DNA of 64,000 bases from an uncultured Roseobacter sp. (GTDB lineage: Bacteria > Pseudomonadota > Alphaproteobacteria > Rhodobacterales > Rhodobacteraceae). How positions within the stretch are numbered: the first letter of the stretch is position 1; every line of letters begins with the position of its first letter. Shown here piece by piece: positions 18,971-28,674 of this stretch. The stretch is taken from contig CANKZM010000004.1 of the NCBI GenBank assembly GCA_947488305.1, forward strand, positions 67,501 to 131,500, in the 5' to 3' direction. The translations under genes were made by a program, and so were the position numbers. The notes beneath the pieces are model-generated. The model saw only the letters and a program-made list of their open reading frames with translations, did no database searches and was not told the DNA's origin.

Positions 18971-19054
18971 TCGAGTTCCTCGCTACGACAAATCGGTACG
19001 CCGGGAGAATACGGGATGGTGGGCGGGGCGAAGGCGCAGCCGAGCGTCGTCCCA

Positions 19055-21073
19055 TCATTCGGCGGCCATCTTGCCACGCGCCTGCAATGTCTTTGCTGCA
19101 CGTACTTCCAGTGTCGCAGAAATGGATCCCTTGCGCCCATCTTCGTAAGTGACCTCGGTGGTCGTGTCGACCGTTGGTGAATCGCCGTAGAGCGCTGCAA
19201 TGATATCGTCGTATTTCTCTTCAATGATGCGCCGGCGGACTTTGCGGGTGCGGGTCAATTCCCCATCATCTGCGTCCAACTCCTTGTGCAAGACAACAAA
19301 ACGATGCACCTGGCATCCGGACAACATCTCATCCTCAGCAATCGATGCATTTACCTCTTCAACATGGGACTGGATGGTGTCCATGACCTGAGGGTGCCGC
19401 GCCAACTCCTGATAAGAGGCATACCCAATGTTGTTCCGCTCCGCCCAATTCCCCACGGCTGTAAGGTCAATATTGATAAAGGCGGTACATTCATCCTTAC
19501 CATTCCCAAAGACCACCGCTTCGAGAATATTTGGAAAGAACTTCAGCTTGTTCTCCACGTATTTCGGCGCAAAGAGCGAACCGTCCGCCATCTGACCCAC
19601 ATCCTTGGCCCGGTCGATGATGCGAAGGTGACCTGTATCCTCTTCGATAAAGCCCGCATCACCGGTTGCGACCCAGCCCTCGGCATCTTTGGTGTCTGCG
19701 GTGCTCTCTGGGTTTTTATAATATTCAACAAAAACACCGGGGCTACGATAGAAAACTTCCCCGTTCTTTTCAATTTTCAACTCTACGCCGGGACAGCTCA
19801 CTCCAACGGTATCGGAGCGCACCTCGCCGTCTGGCTGCGCGGTGATGAAGACCGTCGCCTCAGTTTGACCATAGAGCTGTTTCAGGTTGATCCCCAGCGA
19901 CCGGTAAAAATCGAAGATTTCAGGCCCGATTGCTTCACCTGCGGTATATCCGACGCGGATGCGCGAAAACCCCAAAGTGTTCTTGAGCGGGCCGTAAATC
20001 ATCAACTCGCCGATGTTGTATTTGAACCGATCCCACTGACTTACAGGATTGCCGTCCAGAATGTCGGGGCCGACTTTTCGGGCATGGGCCATGAAGACAT
20101 CGAACAGCCACTTCTTGAAGCGCCCTGCATCTTCCATTCGGATCATTACATTGGTCAGCTGTGTCTCAAACACACGTGGCGGAGCAAAGTAATAGGTCGG
20201 GCCAATTTCACGCAGATCCGTATGCATCGTATCGGCGCTTTCCGGGCAGTTGGTGCAAAACCCGGTCCACAAAGCCTGCCCAACGGAAAAAATGAAATCC
20301 CCGACCCAGGCCATTGGCAAATACGCAAGGATGGAGTCCGTCTGCCTGAGATCATCAAATTCCGACGACGAGCGCGATGTCTCTATGACATTGCGATTGC
20401 TCAGCACGACGCCCTTGGGCCTGCCTGTCGTGCCGGACGTGTAGAGCATGACGCAGGTGCTGTCATAGTGCAGCTTTTCCTGCCTTGCGGTAATCACAGG
20501 CAACAGCTCGTCGCGTTTTGCCCGGCCCGCGTCCTGAACATGGGAGTATTGATGCAAGCGGCTGTGGTCGTATTTCCGCAACCCGCGCGGATCAAGGTAG
20601 AGCATCTGCTCGAAATCCGGCAGTTGATCTTTGATTTCAATGACCTTGTCGACCTGCTCCTGATCTCCCGCAATCACAAATTTCGCGCCACAATGGCCCA
20701 AGACGTAGGCCATCTCTTCTGCGACGGCGTCCTGGTAAAGGGGGACCGGTATAGCACCGACCATCTGCGCCGATATCATGGACCAGTATAAACGGGGCCG
20801 GTTGCGCCCGATGATCGCGACAAAATCGCCTTCCTGCACGCCCAGATCCGCAAGGCCCAAGGCAAGCGCTTCCACTTCTTCCAGTGTCTCAGCCCAGGTC
20901 CAGGACTGCCAAATGCCATATTCCTTTTCGCGATATGCAGGCGCGTCGGCAAATATGACCGCGTTGCGATGTAAAAGCGCCGGAACGGACTGAGGTCCTT
21001 CGGCACGCTCTACATGAGTGCTCAAATTTTTGTCCTCCCAGACAATGCCATTTTCGCGGCAGATCGCGGCCAT
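19055..21073 (-). CDS. Long-chain-type acyl-CoA synthetase (AMP-forming)
   Basis: 672-residue adenylate-forming ligase that activates a carboxylic acid as its CoA thioester. The P-loop YTSGTTGRPKG (211-221), the YGQTEA motif and the GWVATGDAGF/RAKD hinge motifs are all intact. The overall size and the 'ExDxxELTRTRKVRR' type C-terminal region match the FACS/long-chain group. First gene of the Liv-type transporter operon, so it probably activates the imported acid. An ATG at 21073 is preferred to a TTG eight codons upstream; neither has a strong ribosome site. Confidence 0.9.
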   Translation of the reverse strand: MAAICRENGIVWEDKNLSTHVERAEGPQSVPALLHRNAVIFADAPAYREKEYGIWQSWTWAETLEEVEALALGLADLGVQEGDFVAIIGRNRPRLYWSMISAQMVGAIPVPLYQDAVAEEMAYVLGHCGAKFVIAGDQEQVDKVIEIKDQLPDFEQMLYLDPRGLRKYDHSRLHQYSHVQDAGRAKRDELLPVITARQEKLHYDSTCVMLYTSGTTGRPKGVVLSNRNVIETSRSSSEFDDLRQTDSILAYLPMAWVGDFIFSVGQALWTGFCTNCPESADTMHTDLREIGPTYYFAPPRVFETQLTNVMIRMEDAGRFKKWLFDVFMAHARKVGPDILDGNPVSQWDRFKYNIGELMIYGPLKNTLGFSRIRVGYTAGEAIGPEIFDFYRSLGINLKQLYGQTEATVFITAQPDGEVRSDTVGVSCPGVELKIEKNGEVFYRSPGVFVEYYKNPESTADTKDAEGWVATGDAGFIEEDTGHLRIIDRAKDVGQMADGSLFAPKYVENKLKFFPNILEAVVFGNGKDECTAFINIDLTAVGNWAERNNIGYASYQELARHPQVMDTIQSHVEEVNASIAEDEMLSGCQVHRFVVLHKELDADDGELTRTRKVRRRIIEEKYDDIIAALYGDSPTVDTTTEVTYEDGRKGSISATLEVRAAKTLQARGKMAAE

Positions 21074-21137
21074 TCCGGACCGTCTTTCCCATAACAAAGT
21101 CAGTTTTCACACCAAGGTCAACTTATTAGTGCAAGCA

Positions 21138-22352
21138 TCATCCCACTGGGCTTGAGCCTACCGGGTGAACTCCGGCTGCACGAGCAAGAACCTGCAATCC
21201 CGCTACCAGATCCGCTTCGGACGTATCTTCCTCGAAAGCGTGGCTGATTCCGTTGATTGAGGGAACAAATACCATTCCAACGGGCATCAGGCGGGCGACA
21301 TTTGTCGCATCATGTAAGGCCCCGGACGGCATCTTACGCCAGTGTCCGGGAACAACGGCTTCGGCGGCCTCCACCAATGACGCCTGAAGCTTCGGGTCCA
21401 TTTCCACGGGCTCCAGACCGAGCAACGGGCCAAAGGACAACTCCATTGCGTTCTTTTCAGCAATCTCTGCCGCTGTTTCACGAATGATCTTCTCCATCCG
21501 GTTCAGCCGATCAGCGTCACCATCACGCCATTGCATCGAAAAACTTGCTTGTCCGGGAACAATCGAGGACGCGTTCGGATGCAGGTTGATATGTCCGATG
21601 GTCCATACGGTGGTCGGCGTGACGACATTTCGCAACCGATCATTCAAAAGCGTATTGAAAGCCGAAACCGCCTGAAAGGCATCGCGACGCAAATGCATCG
21701 GCGTTGTACCTGCGTGGTTTTGTTCGCCTTTGAACGTGACCTTCACGTCGCGGATGCCGACTATCTCCGTGACCACACCAATGCGTTCATTTTTGGTATC
21801 CAGAGTTGGACCCTGCTCAATGTGCATTTCCAGAAAACCACTGAAGTGCGAGGGGTCGACGGTGCCTGTGACCATCTCTGCGATCGCGTTCCGCGCGTCA
21901 CGCAATGGAATCCCCTGATGATCAGTCAACGCATCCGCCGCGGATTGAGTGAGGTTGCCGGACCACACAGCAGAGCCTGTTGTGACGCCAAAACGTCCCT
22001 CTTCATCCTGAAAAGAGACAACGGATATCGGCGGACCACCAGCGGCGCGGCTGGCGCGCGCAATTTCGAGGGCTGCAACAACGCCCAGTGCGCCATCGAG
22101 CCATCCCCCTTCCGGCTGACTGTCACTGTGCGAACCCAGCAGAAGCGATGGGCCCTCGGAAAGCCCGAACAAGTTGCCCATCGGGTCCACTTCAACACGC
22201 AGGCCCGCGTCAGCCATCTGGTTGGCCAACCAGCGGCGAGCAGCAATATCGGCTTCGGAGTACGCGGGACGCACCACGCCGTTGCCAATACCGCTCGCTC
22301 CAAACTGGCGCAAGCTATGAAGATCAGAAATAAAACGATCAGGATTTAGCAT
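21138..22352 (-). CDS. M20-family Zn-dependent amidohydrolase (N-carbamoyl-amino-acid hydrolase type)
   Basis: 404-residue amidase/hydantoinase-carbamoylase family enzyme. Metal-binding motifs are present: [19 protein letters not shown] (first His and bridging Asp), [10 protein letters not shown] (Glu pair), EMHIEQGP and a C-terminal GISHAFEE. The family hydrolyses N-carbamoyl amino acids, allantoate or ureidoglycolate; substrate cannot be fixed here. The ATG at 22352 has AGGTGG five bases upstream and is chosen over two upstream in-frame candidates. It lies just upstream of the acyl-CoA synthetase gene, on the same strand, with a 64-base gap. Confidence 0.88.
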   Translation of the reverse strand: MLNPDRFISDLHSLRQFGASGIGNGVVRPAYSEADIAARRWLANQMADAGLRVEVDPMGNLFGLSEGPSLLLGSHSDSQPEGGWLDGALGVVAALEIARASRAAGGPPISVVSFQDEEGRFGVTTGSAVWSGNLTQSAADALTDHQGIPLRDARNAIAEMVTGTVDPSHFSGFLEMHIEQGPTLDTKNERIGVVTEIVGIRDVKVTFKGEQNHAGTTPMHLRRDAFQAVSAFNTLLNDRLRNVVTPTTVWTIGHINLHPNASSIVPGQASFSMQWRDGDADRLNRMEKIIRETAAEIAEKNAMELSFGPLLGLEPVEMDPKLQASLVEAAEAVVPGHWRKMPSGALHDATNVARLMPVGMVFVPSINGISHAFEEDTSEADLVAGLQVLARAAGVHPVGSSPVG

Positions 22353-22426
22353 CGGTCCACCTATCAGCGCCATGCCGACATAATCTGTCAGTAGCGTCAC
22401 CAATAAGACTGTAGGAGGGATTCCCA

Positions 22427-22609
22427 ATGATCAAATATTATTATCCGGACGGTTCACACTGCTATCGCGCTTTGCACACGACCCATGCGGTTTTCTACAA
22501 CCCGGACGGCAAACTCATCGCCCGTGCCGAAAGGCCTGACCGCAATGGGGTGTACGAGTTCGAAATCACTGGCTTCGAACTCGTAGAAGCGGGGGTGCGC
22601 TGCACTTAG
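22427..22609 (+). CDS. Small hypothetical protein
   Basis: 60 residues, starting [17 protein letters not shown], rich in Tyr and charged residues, with no membrane segment. Not recognised. Translation is strongly indicated by TAGGAGGG nine bases before the ATG. The gene is divergent from the M20 hydrolase and convergent with the formate dehydrogenase gene, 14 bases from its stop. The repeated YNPDG/YYPDG units suggest a small beta-rich fold. Confidence 0.55.
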   Translation: MIKYYYPDGSHCYRALHTTHAVFYNPDGKLIARAERPDRNGVYEFEITGFELVEAGVRCT

Positions 22610-22623
22610 CGCGAAAGAGGCCC

Positions 22624-25389
22624 CTATTCGGCCGCCACCTGCTCTTCGTCTTTCTCTACCCTCACGGCGGAGAACTTGAACTCCGGGATTTTACCATAGG
22701 GGTCCACTGCGGGGTTCGTCAGGATATTTGCTGCCGCCTCCACATAGGCAAACGGCAGGAACACCATGTCGGGTGACACCGCACGATCCTCACGGGCCAT
22801 GATGCGAATGCTGCCCCGTTTGGTCGAGAGGCGAACATGTTCGCCCGGTGCCACCCCAAGTTTGCGCAGCGTCGAGGGATGCAAGGAGCAATTCGCCTCC
22901 GGTTCGAGCCTGTCGAGCACTGCTGATCGGCGCGTCATGGACCCGGTGTGCCAATGCTCAAGCTGACGGCCCGTTGTCAGTATCATCGGGAAATCCGCGT
23001 CCGGTACATCATCCGGCGGGATGACACTGGCTGGCGTAAAGCGCGCCCGCCCGTCGGGCCGTGGGAACCCATCGCCAAACACAATTGCCTGACCCGGATC
23101 TTCAGGGCTTAGCGACGGATAAGTTACGGCATTTTGCGCTTCTAGACGGTCCCATGTGATGTTCGTCAAGCTGCGCATGTTTTCCTTCATCTCCGCAAAG
23201 ACATCCGCTGGGCTTTCATAAGCCCAGCCCAGGCCCAACCGCTTGGCAAGCTCTACCTCGATCCACCAATCCTCGCGCGCCTCACCGGGCGGCGGCACGG
23301 CGGGGCGGCCCATCTGCACCTGACGGTTGGTGTTGGTCACCGTACCGGTCTTCTCGGCAAAGGCAGAGGCTGGCAGGATCACATCCGCATAGTTGGCGGT
23401 CTCCGTCAGGAAGATGTCCTGCACCACGAGGTGATCGAGCTTGGCCAAAGCGTCCCGTGCATGCTCAACATCCGGGTCAGACATAGCGGGGTTCTCGCCC
23501 AGCACATACATGCCCTTGATCTTGCCGTCATGCACCGCATCCATGATCTCCGTCACCGTCAGGCCACGCTCGTTCGAGAAGTCGGCAGACCCCCAGACCT
23601 TGGTGAAAGCCGATCGCACGCCGTCGTCGGTCACCGGCTGATAATCCGGCAGGAACATCGGGATCAGGCCCGCGTCAGACGCGCCCTGCACATTGTTTTG
23701 CCCCCGCAAGGGATGCAGGCCCGTGCCCGGGCGACCCACCTGTCCTGTCATCAGCGCCAGAGAGATCAGGCAGCGCGAATTGTCCGTGCCGTGGATGTGC
23801 TGGCTGATCCCCATCCCCCAGAAGATCATCGCGGCCTTGGCCCCGGCAAAGGTGCGGGCCACGTCGCGCAACATCTCTGCCTCGATCCCGCAGATACCTG
23901 CCATCTTTTCGGGGCTGAAGTCGGCCAGATGTGCTTTCTCCGCGTCCCAGTTTTCGGTGTAGGCTTCGATGTATTGCTGGTCGTAAAGCTGCTCTTCCAC
24001 GATCACATGCATGATCGCATTCAGCATCGATACATCCGCGCCCGGCCGGAACTGCAGCATGTGGCTGGCAAAGCGTTTCAGCGCCTGGCCCCGCGGGTCC
24101 ATCACGATGAGCTTGCCACCGCGCTTGGTGAACTGTTTGAAAAACGTGGCCGCGACCGGATGGTTCTCAATCGGGTTAGCGCCGATCACGATCGCCACAT
24201 CCGCGTTCTCAATCTCGTTGAAGGTCGCCGTGACAGCGCCGGAGCCGACATTCTCCATCAGCGCTGCGACAGAAGAGGCATGGCACAGCCGCGTGCAGTG
24301 ATCCACGTTGTTATGACCAAATCCCTGCCTGATCAACTTTTGGAACAGATACGCTTCTTCGTTAGTGCACTTGGCTGATCCGAACCCGGCAATCTCGCGA
24401 CCTCGGCCTTTCATGCCTGCTGCCGCGAAATCCAGCGCTTCGTCCCACGTGGCCTCGCGGAAATGGGTTTGCCAGTTGCCCGGGTCCACGTTCAGCCCCT
24501 TGGCGGGCGCATCCTCGCGCCGGATCAGCGGTTTGGTCAGGCGGTGAGGGTGGTGGATATAGTCGAACCCGAAGCGCCCCTTGACGCAGAGCCGCCCTTC
24601 GTTGGCAGGCCCGTTGATGCCTTCGACATATTTGATCTTGTCGCCCTTTACCTTAAGCGAGACTTGGCAGCCGACGCCACAGAAGGGGCAGATGCTATCG
24701 ACTTCCTTGTCGAAGTCCGCGCTGTCACCAACCTGATCGTCGTCAACCACCGTGCTGGGCATCAGCGCCCCTGTCGGGCAGGCCTGAACGCATTCGCCAC
24801 ATGCTACGCAGGTGCTGGCGCCCATCGGGTCGGCGAAGTCAAATGTGGGGTACGCATCGTGGCCGCGCCCGGCCATGCCGATGACATCGTTGACCTGCAC
24901 TTCGCGGCAGGCGCGCACGCAAAGCCCACACTGGATGCAAGCATCCAGATTGACGGACATCGCTACGTGGCTGTCATCAAGCAAGGGAATACGGCCCTCC
25001 TCGAGCTTTGGAAACCGGCTTTCTTCCACGCCGTTCATCGCGGCCATGGCCCACAGGTGGCTGGATTTGTCCCGCGCCACGTCCTTTTTCGGTTGGTCCG
25101 CGACCAACATTTCAACCACCAATTTGCGCGCGGACTCCGCGCGGGCAGAATTGGTGGTGACAACCATGCCTTCGCTGGGTTCACGAATACAGGACGCCGC
25201 CAGCGTACGCTCTCCGTCAATCTCCACCATGCAGGCGCGACAGTTGCCATCCGGGCGATAACCCGGTGCAGGCTTGTGGCACAAATGCGGGATCACAAGT
25301 CCGCGGCCATGGGCGACTTCCCAGATCGTCATGCCCCGCTCTGCCTGAACCTCGCTGCCGTCCAGGGTAAATGTGATTGTCTCGCTCAT
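22624..25389 (-). CDS. Formate dehydrogenase alpha subunit, FdsA-like (Cys-type)
   Basis: 921-residue molybdopterin oxidoreductase, oxidising formate to CO2. An N-terminal [2Fe-2S] domain has C37, C50, C53 and C67. Two ferredoxin-type [4Fe-4S] sites follow (CIQCGLC at 151-157; CVACGEC at 194-200). The catalytic domain begins with CPFCGVGC (234-241), and CTRLCH (365-370) supplies Mo ligand C369 next to H370: cysteine, not selenocysteine. Such subunits normally pair with FdsB/FdsG NADH-dehydrogenase-like proteins and need FdhD; none is in the window. The start is supported by GGGAG upstream. Confidence 0.92.
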   Translation of the reverse strand: MSETITFTLDGSEVQAERGMTIWEVAHGRGLVIPHLCHKPAPGYRPDGNCRACMVEIDGERTLAASCIREPSEGMVVTTNSARAESARKLVVEMLVADQPKKDVARDKSSHLWAMAAMNGVEESRFPKLEEGRIPLLDDSHVAMSVNLDACIQCGLCVRACREVQVNDVIGMAGRGHDAYPTFDFADPMGASTCVACGECVQACPTGALMPSTVVDDDQVGDSADFDKEVDSICPFCGVGCQVSLKVKGDKIKYVEGINGPANEGRLCVKGRFGFDYIHHPHRLTKPLIRREDAPAKGLNVDPGNWQTHFREATWDEALDFAAAGMKGRGREIAGFGSAKCTNEEAYLFQKLIRQGFGHNNVDHCTRLCHASSVAALMENVGSGAVTATFNEIENADVAIVIGANPIENHPVAATFFKQFTKRGGKLIVMDPRGQALKRFASHMLQFRPGADVSMLNAIMHVIVEEQLYDQQYIEAYTENWDAEKAHLADFSPEKMAGICGIEAEMLRDVARTFAGAKAAMIFWGMGISQHIHGTDNSRCLISLALMTGQVGRPGTGLHPLRGQNNVQGASDAGLIPMFLPDYQPVTDDGVRSAFTKVWGSADFSNERGLTVTEIMDAVHDGKIKGMYVLGENPAMSDPDVEHARDALAKLDHLVVQDIFLTETANYADVILPASAFAEKTGTVTNTNRQVQMGRPAVPPPGEAREDWWIEVELAKRLGLGWAYESPADVFAEMKENMRSLTNITWDRLEAQNAVTYPSLSPEDPGQAIVFGDGFPRPDGRARFTPASVIPPDDVPDADFPMILTTGRQLEHWHTGSMTRRSAVLDRLEPEANCSLHPSTLRKLGVAPGEHVRLSTKRGSIRIMAREDRAVSPDMVFLPFAYVEAAANILTNPAVDPYGKIPEFKFSAVRVEKDEEQVAAE

Positions 25390-25602
25390 TGCGATGCGCT
25401 CCCAACAATTTCATGGGACTATAGAAAGAATTCCACCAAACGCGGAGTCCCAATCCCGACACAAGCCGCAGGATTTGCGCCACCGGTGTTTCCGATCCGC
25501 GCGGATTGTTTCGCTTCGCCCAAGACGATACTCCGGTTGCTCCGGCCCTTTCAACCGGCCCAACTTCCGAATACTAAGGCGAAAACGGAATATCACCCGC
25601 AT

Positions 25603-26256
25603 ATGTCGCACATCACCCTCATTCGTCATGGTCAGGCAAATTCGCACGCCAAAGACGAAGCCAGCTACGATCAGCTAAGTGCCTTGGGTCGCCAGCAATC
25701 CGCATGGTTGGGCGCGTATCTGAACGTTCAGCAACAACACCATGTACGGCTCTATTCAGGCACGTTACGACGCCATGTTGAAACCACGGCGGCGATGAAC
25801 ACCGGGCTGGACCCGATTGTGGATCCGCGGTTGAACGAACTTGAATACATGACGCTTGCCCACGCTCTTGAAGCTGAGCAAGGCATTCCGTTTCCCACCG
25901 ACCAAGCCGCATTCACGACCCATCTGCCGCGCCTGTTTGAGGCCTGGCAACGCGATGAGATCAATGGCGCACCCGAAAGCTTTGCTGCATTCGAAGCGCG
26001 CATCGCAGAGGTTCTGAATGAAATCGCGCAAGGTGAAGGCCCCGCACTGGTGGTAACATCCGGCGGGCTGATTTCTTGCGCAATGCGTCAGGTGCTGCGC
26101 CTTGACATCGAAGGAATGGCACAAATGGCGCTGGCCATTTACAATACGTCTCAACACCGACTTTTCCCAATCGGAGGACGGTTGTCCCCGACTATGTTCA
26201 ACGCAATTCCGCACCTGGAAAACCCAGATCGGCATTACGCACAAACGCACGTTTGA
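25603..26256 (+). CDS. Histidine phosphatase family protein
   Basis: 217-residue cytoplasmic enzyme of the phosphoglycerate-mutase-like superfamily. The catalytic RHG motif is at residues 8-10 (LIRHGQANSH), the second arginine in LYSGTLRRHVET and the second catalytic His region in VVTSGGLI. Here the usual SHGG is TSGG, so the second histidine is replaced by Ser/Gly, which may lower phosphatase activity or change its substrate. The frame is open far upstream, antisense to the formate dehydrogenase gene, but MSHITLIRHG is the clear domain start. First of a rightward group with a GST and saccharopine dehydrogenase. Confidence 0.85.
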   Translation: MSHITLIRHGQANSHAKDEASYDQLSALGRQQSAWLGAYLNVQQQHHVRLYSGTLRRHVETTAAMNTGLDPIVDPRLNELEYMTLAHALEAEQGIPFPTDQAAFTTHLPRLFEAWQRDEINGAPESFAAFEARIAEVLNEIAQGEGPALVVTSGGLISCAMRQVLRLDIEGMAQMALAIYNTSQHRLFPIGGRLSPTMFNAIPHLENPDRHYAQTHV

Positions 26257-26268
26257 AAGGACCCAACC

Positions 26269-26886
26269 ATGCGCCTTTACTTTGCACCCGGCACAATTTC
26301 CGTTGCCGTCGCCATCGCCCTGAAGGAAGCAGGTCTTACGACCGAACTCGTCCGCCTGAGCTTTCAGGAAGGCGATCAGATGAAACCGGACTACCTCGCC
26401 ATCAACCCGAAAGGACGGGTCCCGACATTGGAGGTCAGCGGGGAATATCTGACCGAAACAGGAGCTTTACTTGACTACGTGGCGGCGCTCGCGCCGGGCG
26501 CGGGGCTGGTTCCTGATGCACCGCTGGATGCCGCGCATATGCGCGGCGTGATGTATTATCTCGCCTCCACCATGCATGTGAACCACGCGCATAAAATGCG
26601 GGGCCACCGCTGGGCGGACAGCGCCGAAAGCCATGCGGACATGAAGGCGAAAGTACCTGAAACAATGCGGGCTAGCGCAGCCTATGTTGAAGCGCACTGC
26701 CTGCGCGGTGACTATGTTATGGGCGATCAGTTCTCGATCGCCGATCCTTATCTGTTCATTTGCTGTAACTGGCTGGAAGGTGACGGTGTCGATATTTCTG
26801 AATTCCCTGCAATTTCGGCTTTTTTGACCCGTATGCGCGCACGGCCATCTGTTCAGGCCGTAATTGCTGAGGGGTTGATGGTCTGA
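26269..26886 (+). CDS. Glutathione S-transferase
   Basis: 205 residues: thioredoxin-like domain starting MRLYFAPGTISVAVAIALKE, with GRVPTLEV (cis-Pro) and YLTETGALLDYVA (glutathione gamma-glutamyl site), then a helical domain with DQFSIADPYLF, the N-capping box. This is the Beta/Nu-like bacterial type; the position of Cys10 in Beta GSTs is occupied by a Ser-containing TIS segment. AAGGA precedes the ATG. The stop overlaps the saccharopine dehydrogenase ATG (TGATG), so the two proteins are made together. Confidence 0.9.
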   Translation: MRLYFAPGTISVAVAIALKEAGLTTELVRLSFQEGDQMKPDYLAINPKGRVPTLEVSGEYLTETGALLDYVAALAPGAGLVPDAPLDAAHMRGVMYYLASTMHVNHAHKMRGHRWADSAESHADMKAKVPETMRASAAYVEAHCLRGDYVMGDQFSIADPYLFICCNWLEGDGVDISEFPAISAFLTRMRARPSVQAVIAEGLMV

Positions 26887-27938
26887 TGCCGCACGTATGG
26901 GTTCGCGCTGAACAACGAGACAACGAGACACGCACCGGCCTCACCCCCTCGGGCGCACGACAGTTGATGGACGCGGGCTTTGACGTCAGTGTGGAACACA
27001 GCCCCACACGTGTGATCGCGGATGCCGACTATTCAGACGTCGGATGCCAGATGGTGCCGGCGCACAGTTGGCCGGAAGCACCCCGCGACGCCATCATATT
27101 CGGGCTCAAGGAGCTCCCAGAAGACAACACCCCACTCATGCACCGACACATCATGTTTGGGCATGCGTTCAAAGGTCAACCTGCCGGGCTGCGCCTGCTG
27201 GCGCGCTTCAAGGAAGGCGGCGGCACTTTGCTCGACCTTGAGTACCTTGTGGACGAGAGCGGACGCCGCGTTGCCGCCTTTGGGTATTGGGCCGGTTACG
27301 CGGGCGCTGCGGTCGCGCTCATATGTTGGGCGGCGCAAGAAAGGGGCGAGCCCGCTGGACCTGTCAGCGCTTTTGACAGCTCGACACATCTGCTGAACAC
27401 GTTGCAGGCGGAACTGGTCGCAATTGGCACGCACCGGCCAAATGCCCTAATCATCGGAGCCTTGGGCCGCGTCGGGAAGGGTGCGGGTGATCTTTGCACC
27501 GCCATGGGTGTCCCCTGTACGCGTTGGGACATGGCCGAAACGGCCTCGGGCGGTCCATTCCCGGAAGTGTTGGCACATGAGCTCTTTTTCAACTGCATTC
27601 TGGCTCGCCCCGGCACGCCCGTCTTTGTGCCAACTGACGCTCTGACACAACCGCGACGCCTGAGTGTGATCGGCGATATCGCCTGTGACCCAGATAGCGA
27701 CTTTTCACCGATCAAAGTCTATGACCGCACGACCACATGGGACGCCCCGGCCCTTCGGGTACATGACGACCCAGTGTTGGACGTGACCGCAATCGACAAT
27801 CTTCCGTCGATGCTGCCCTTGGAAAGCAGCGAGGATTTTGCCGAGCAGCTGCTGCCGACGCTGTTGAGCCTCAAAGAGGACGGGCCTGTTTGGCGGCGTG
27901 CCGCCGACATCTACGCTGTCCACCGGGATCGTCTTTGA
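26886..27938 (+). CDS. Saccharopine dehydrogenase (NAD+, L-lysine-forming), Lys1-type
   Basis: 350-residue soluble dehydrogenase of the AlaDH/PNT-saccharopine family. The N-terminal domain has the family pattern VWVRAEQRDNETRTGLTP (the ERR-type substrate loop), then HIMFGHAFKGQ and a Rossmann core with LIIGALGRVGKGAGDL, followed by a C-terminal DNLPSMLPLESSEDF segment typical of Lys1. The enzyme interconverts saccharopine with lysine plus 2-oxoglutarate. In bacteria the biological direction is unclear; without other lysine-catabolic genes nearby, degradation is only a guess. Coupled to the GST and convergent with the SDR gene. Confidence 0.88.
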   Translation: MPHVWVRAEQRDNETRTGLTPSGARQLMDAGFDVSVEHSPTRVIADADYSDVGCQMVPAHSWPEAPRDAIIFGLKELPEDNTPLMHRHIMFGHAFKGQPAGLRLLARFKEGGGTLLDLEYLVDESGRRVAAFGYWAGYAGAAVALICWAAQERGEPAGPVSAFDSSTHLLNTLQAELVAIGTHRPNALIIGALGRVGKGAGDLCTAMGVPCTRWDMAETASGGPFPEVLAHELFFNCILARPGTPVFVPTDALTQPRRLSVIGDIACDPDSDFSPIKVYDRTTTWDAPALRVHDDPVLDVTAIDNLPSMLPLESSEDFAEQLLPTLLSLKEDGPVWRRAADIYAVHRDRL

Positions 27939-27942
27939 ACGA

Positions 27943-28674
27943 TCAGGAAAAAATGCGGAAGTAGAGCCAATCGGGCAGGAACTGAGAACCTCGAAAGACC
28001 CACGAAAAGAGCATCGGAAAGCTCTTTTTGAACCGATTGGTGTTCATGTGCTGGAACATGTGCTCTGCCGCTTCTTCCGGTGTCATCAGAAAGGGCATCT
28101 TGAAGTCATTTTTGTCGGTGAGCTGGGTCTTGATAAAACCCGGATTGGCCACCTGTACATCGACGCCGGTCCCCCGCAAGTCGGCATACATGCATTCCGC
28201 AAGTGACATCGTACCGGCCTTCGACGCAGTATATCCGATGGAGCCCGGCAACCCCCGAAAACCGGACAGGCTGCCGGTGATCACGATATGGCCGGCGTCG
28301 CGTGTGACAAACTGCGGCACCACGCGTCCCATGACCCGCATCATTCCGGTAAAGTTGATATCCGCCATGGCATTGGCTTCTTCGGCATCCCAGTCCTGAG
28401 CGCTGAAAGGCCAATAAACACCCGCAAGGTAGACGACACCATCAATCCGCCCGATTGCGTCGGTCGCTGCAACAACACTGGCGTCATCGGACACGTCCAC
28501 TGTTTGCACGCTGCCTTCGCCTGGGAGTGCGGCAACCAGGGCGCGCAGCTTGTCCTCTGATCGGGCAGAGACGATCACATGTGCACCCGCCGCACTCATC
28601 CTGTGCGCTAGTGCCGCGCCCAGCCCGTCGCTGGCTCCGACGAGCCAATATCTCTTGCCTTTCCACTGCCGCAT
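27943..28674 (-). CDS. Short-chain dehydrogenase/reductase
   Basis: 243-residue NAD(P)-dependent oxidoreductase. The cofactor loop is GASDGLGAALA, the active site has the ITGSLSG Ser and the YTASKAG Tyr-x3-Lys. Last gene of a five-gene operon (FAD oxidoreductase, DUF1365, MFS, DUF3833, SDR), with its ATG overlapping the DUF3833 stop by one base. In Rhodobacter this kind of gene set sits beside rpoE-chrR and belongs to the singlet-oxygen response, so it may act on modified fatty acids or other lipids; the substrate is not known. Confidence 0.88.
   Translation of the reverse strand: MRQWKGKRYWLVGASDGLGAALAHRMSAAGAHVIVSARSEDKLRALVAALPGEGSVQTVDVSDDASVVAATDAIGRIDGVVYLAGVYWPFSAQDWDAEEANAMADINFTGMMRVMGRVVPQFVTRDAGHIVITGSLSGFRGLPGSIGYTASKAGTMSLAECMYADLRGTGVDVQVANPGFIKTQLTDKNDFKMPFLMTPEEAAEHMFQHMNTNRFKKSFPMLFSWVFRGSQFLPDWLYFRIFS

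Noticed and set aside
19286-20791. 501-codon open frame opposite the acyl-CoA synthetase
   Set aside because: Shadow of the conserved ligase gene; composition and lack of motifs argue against coding.
24463-25602. Open frame upstream of the histidine phosphatase running antisense to the formate dehydrogenase gene
   Set aside because: It is a by-product of GC-rich codon use opposite a strongly conserved gene; the phosphatase domain starts cleanly at 25603.
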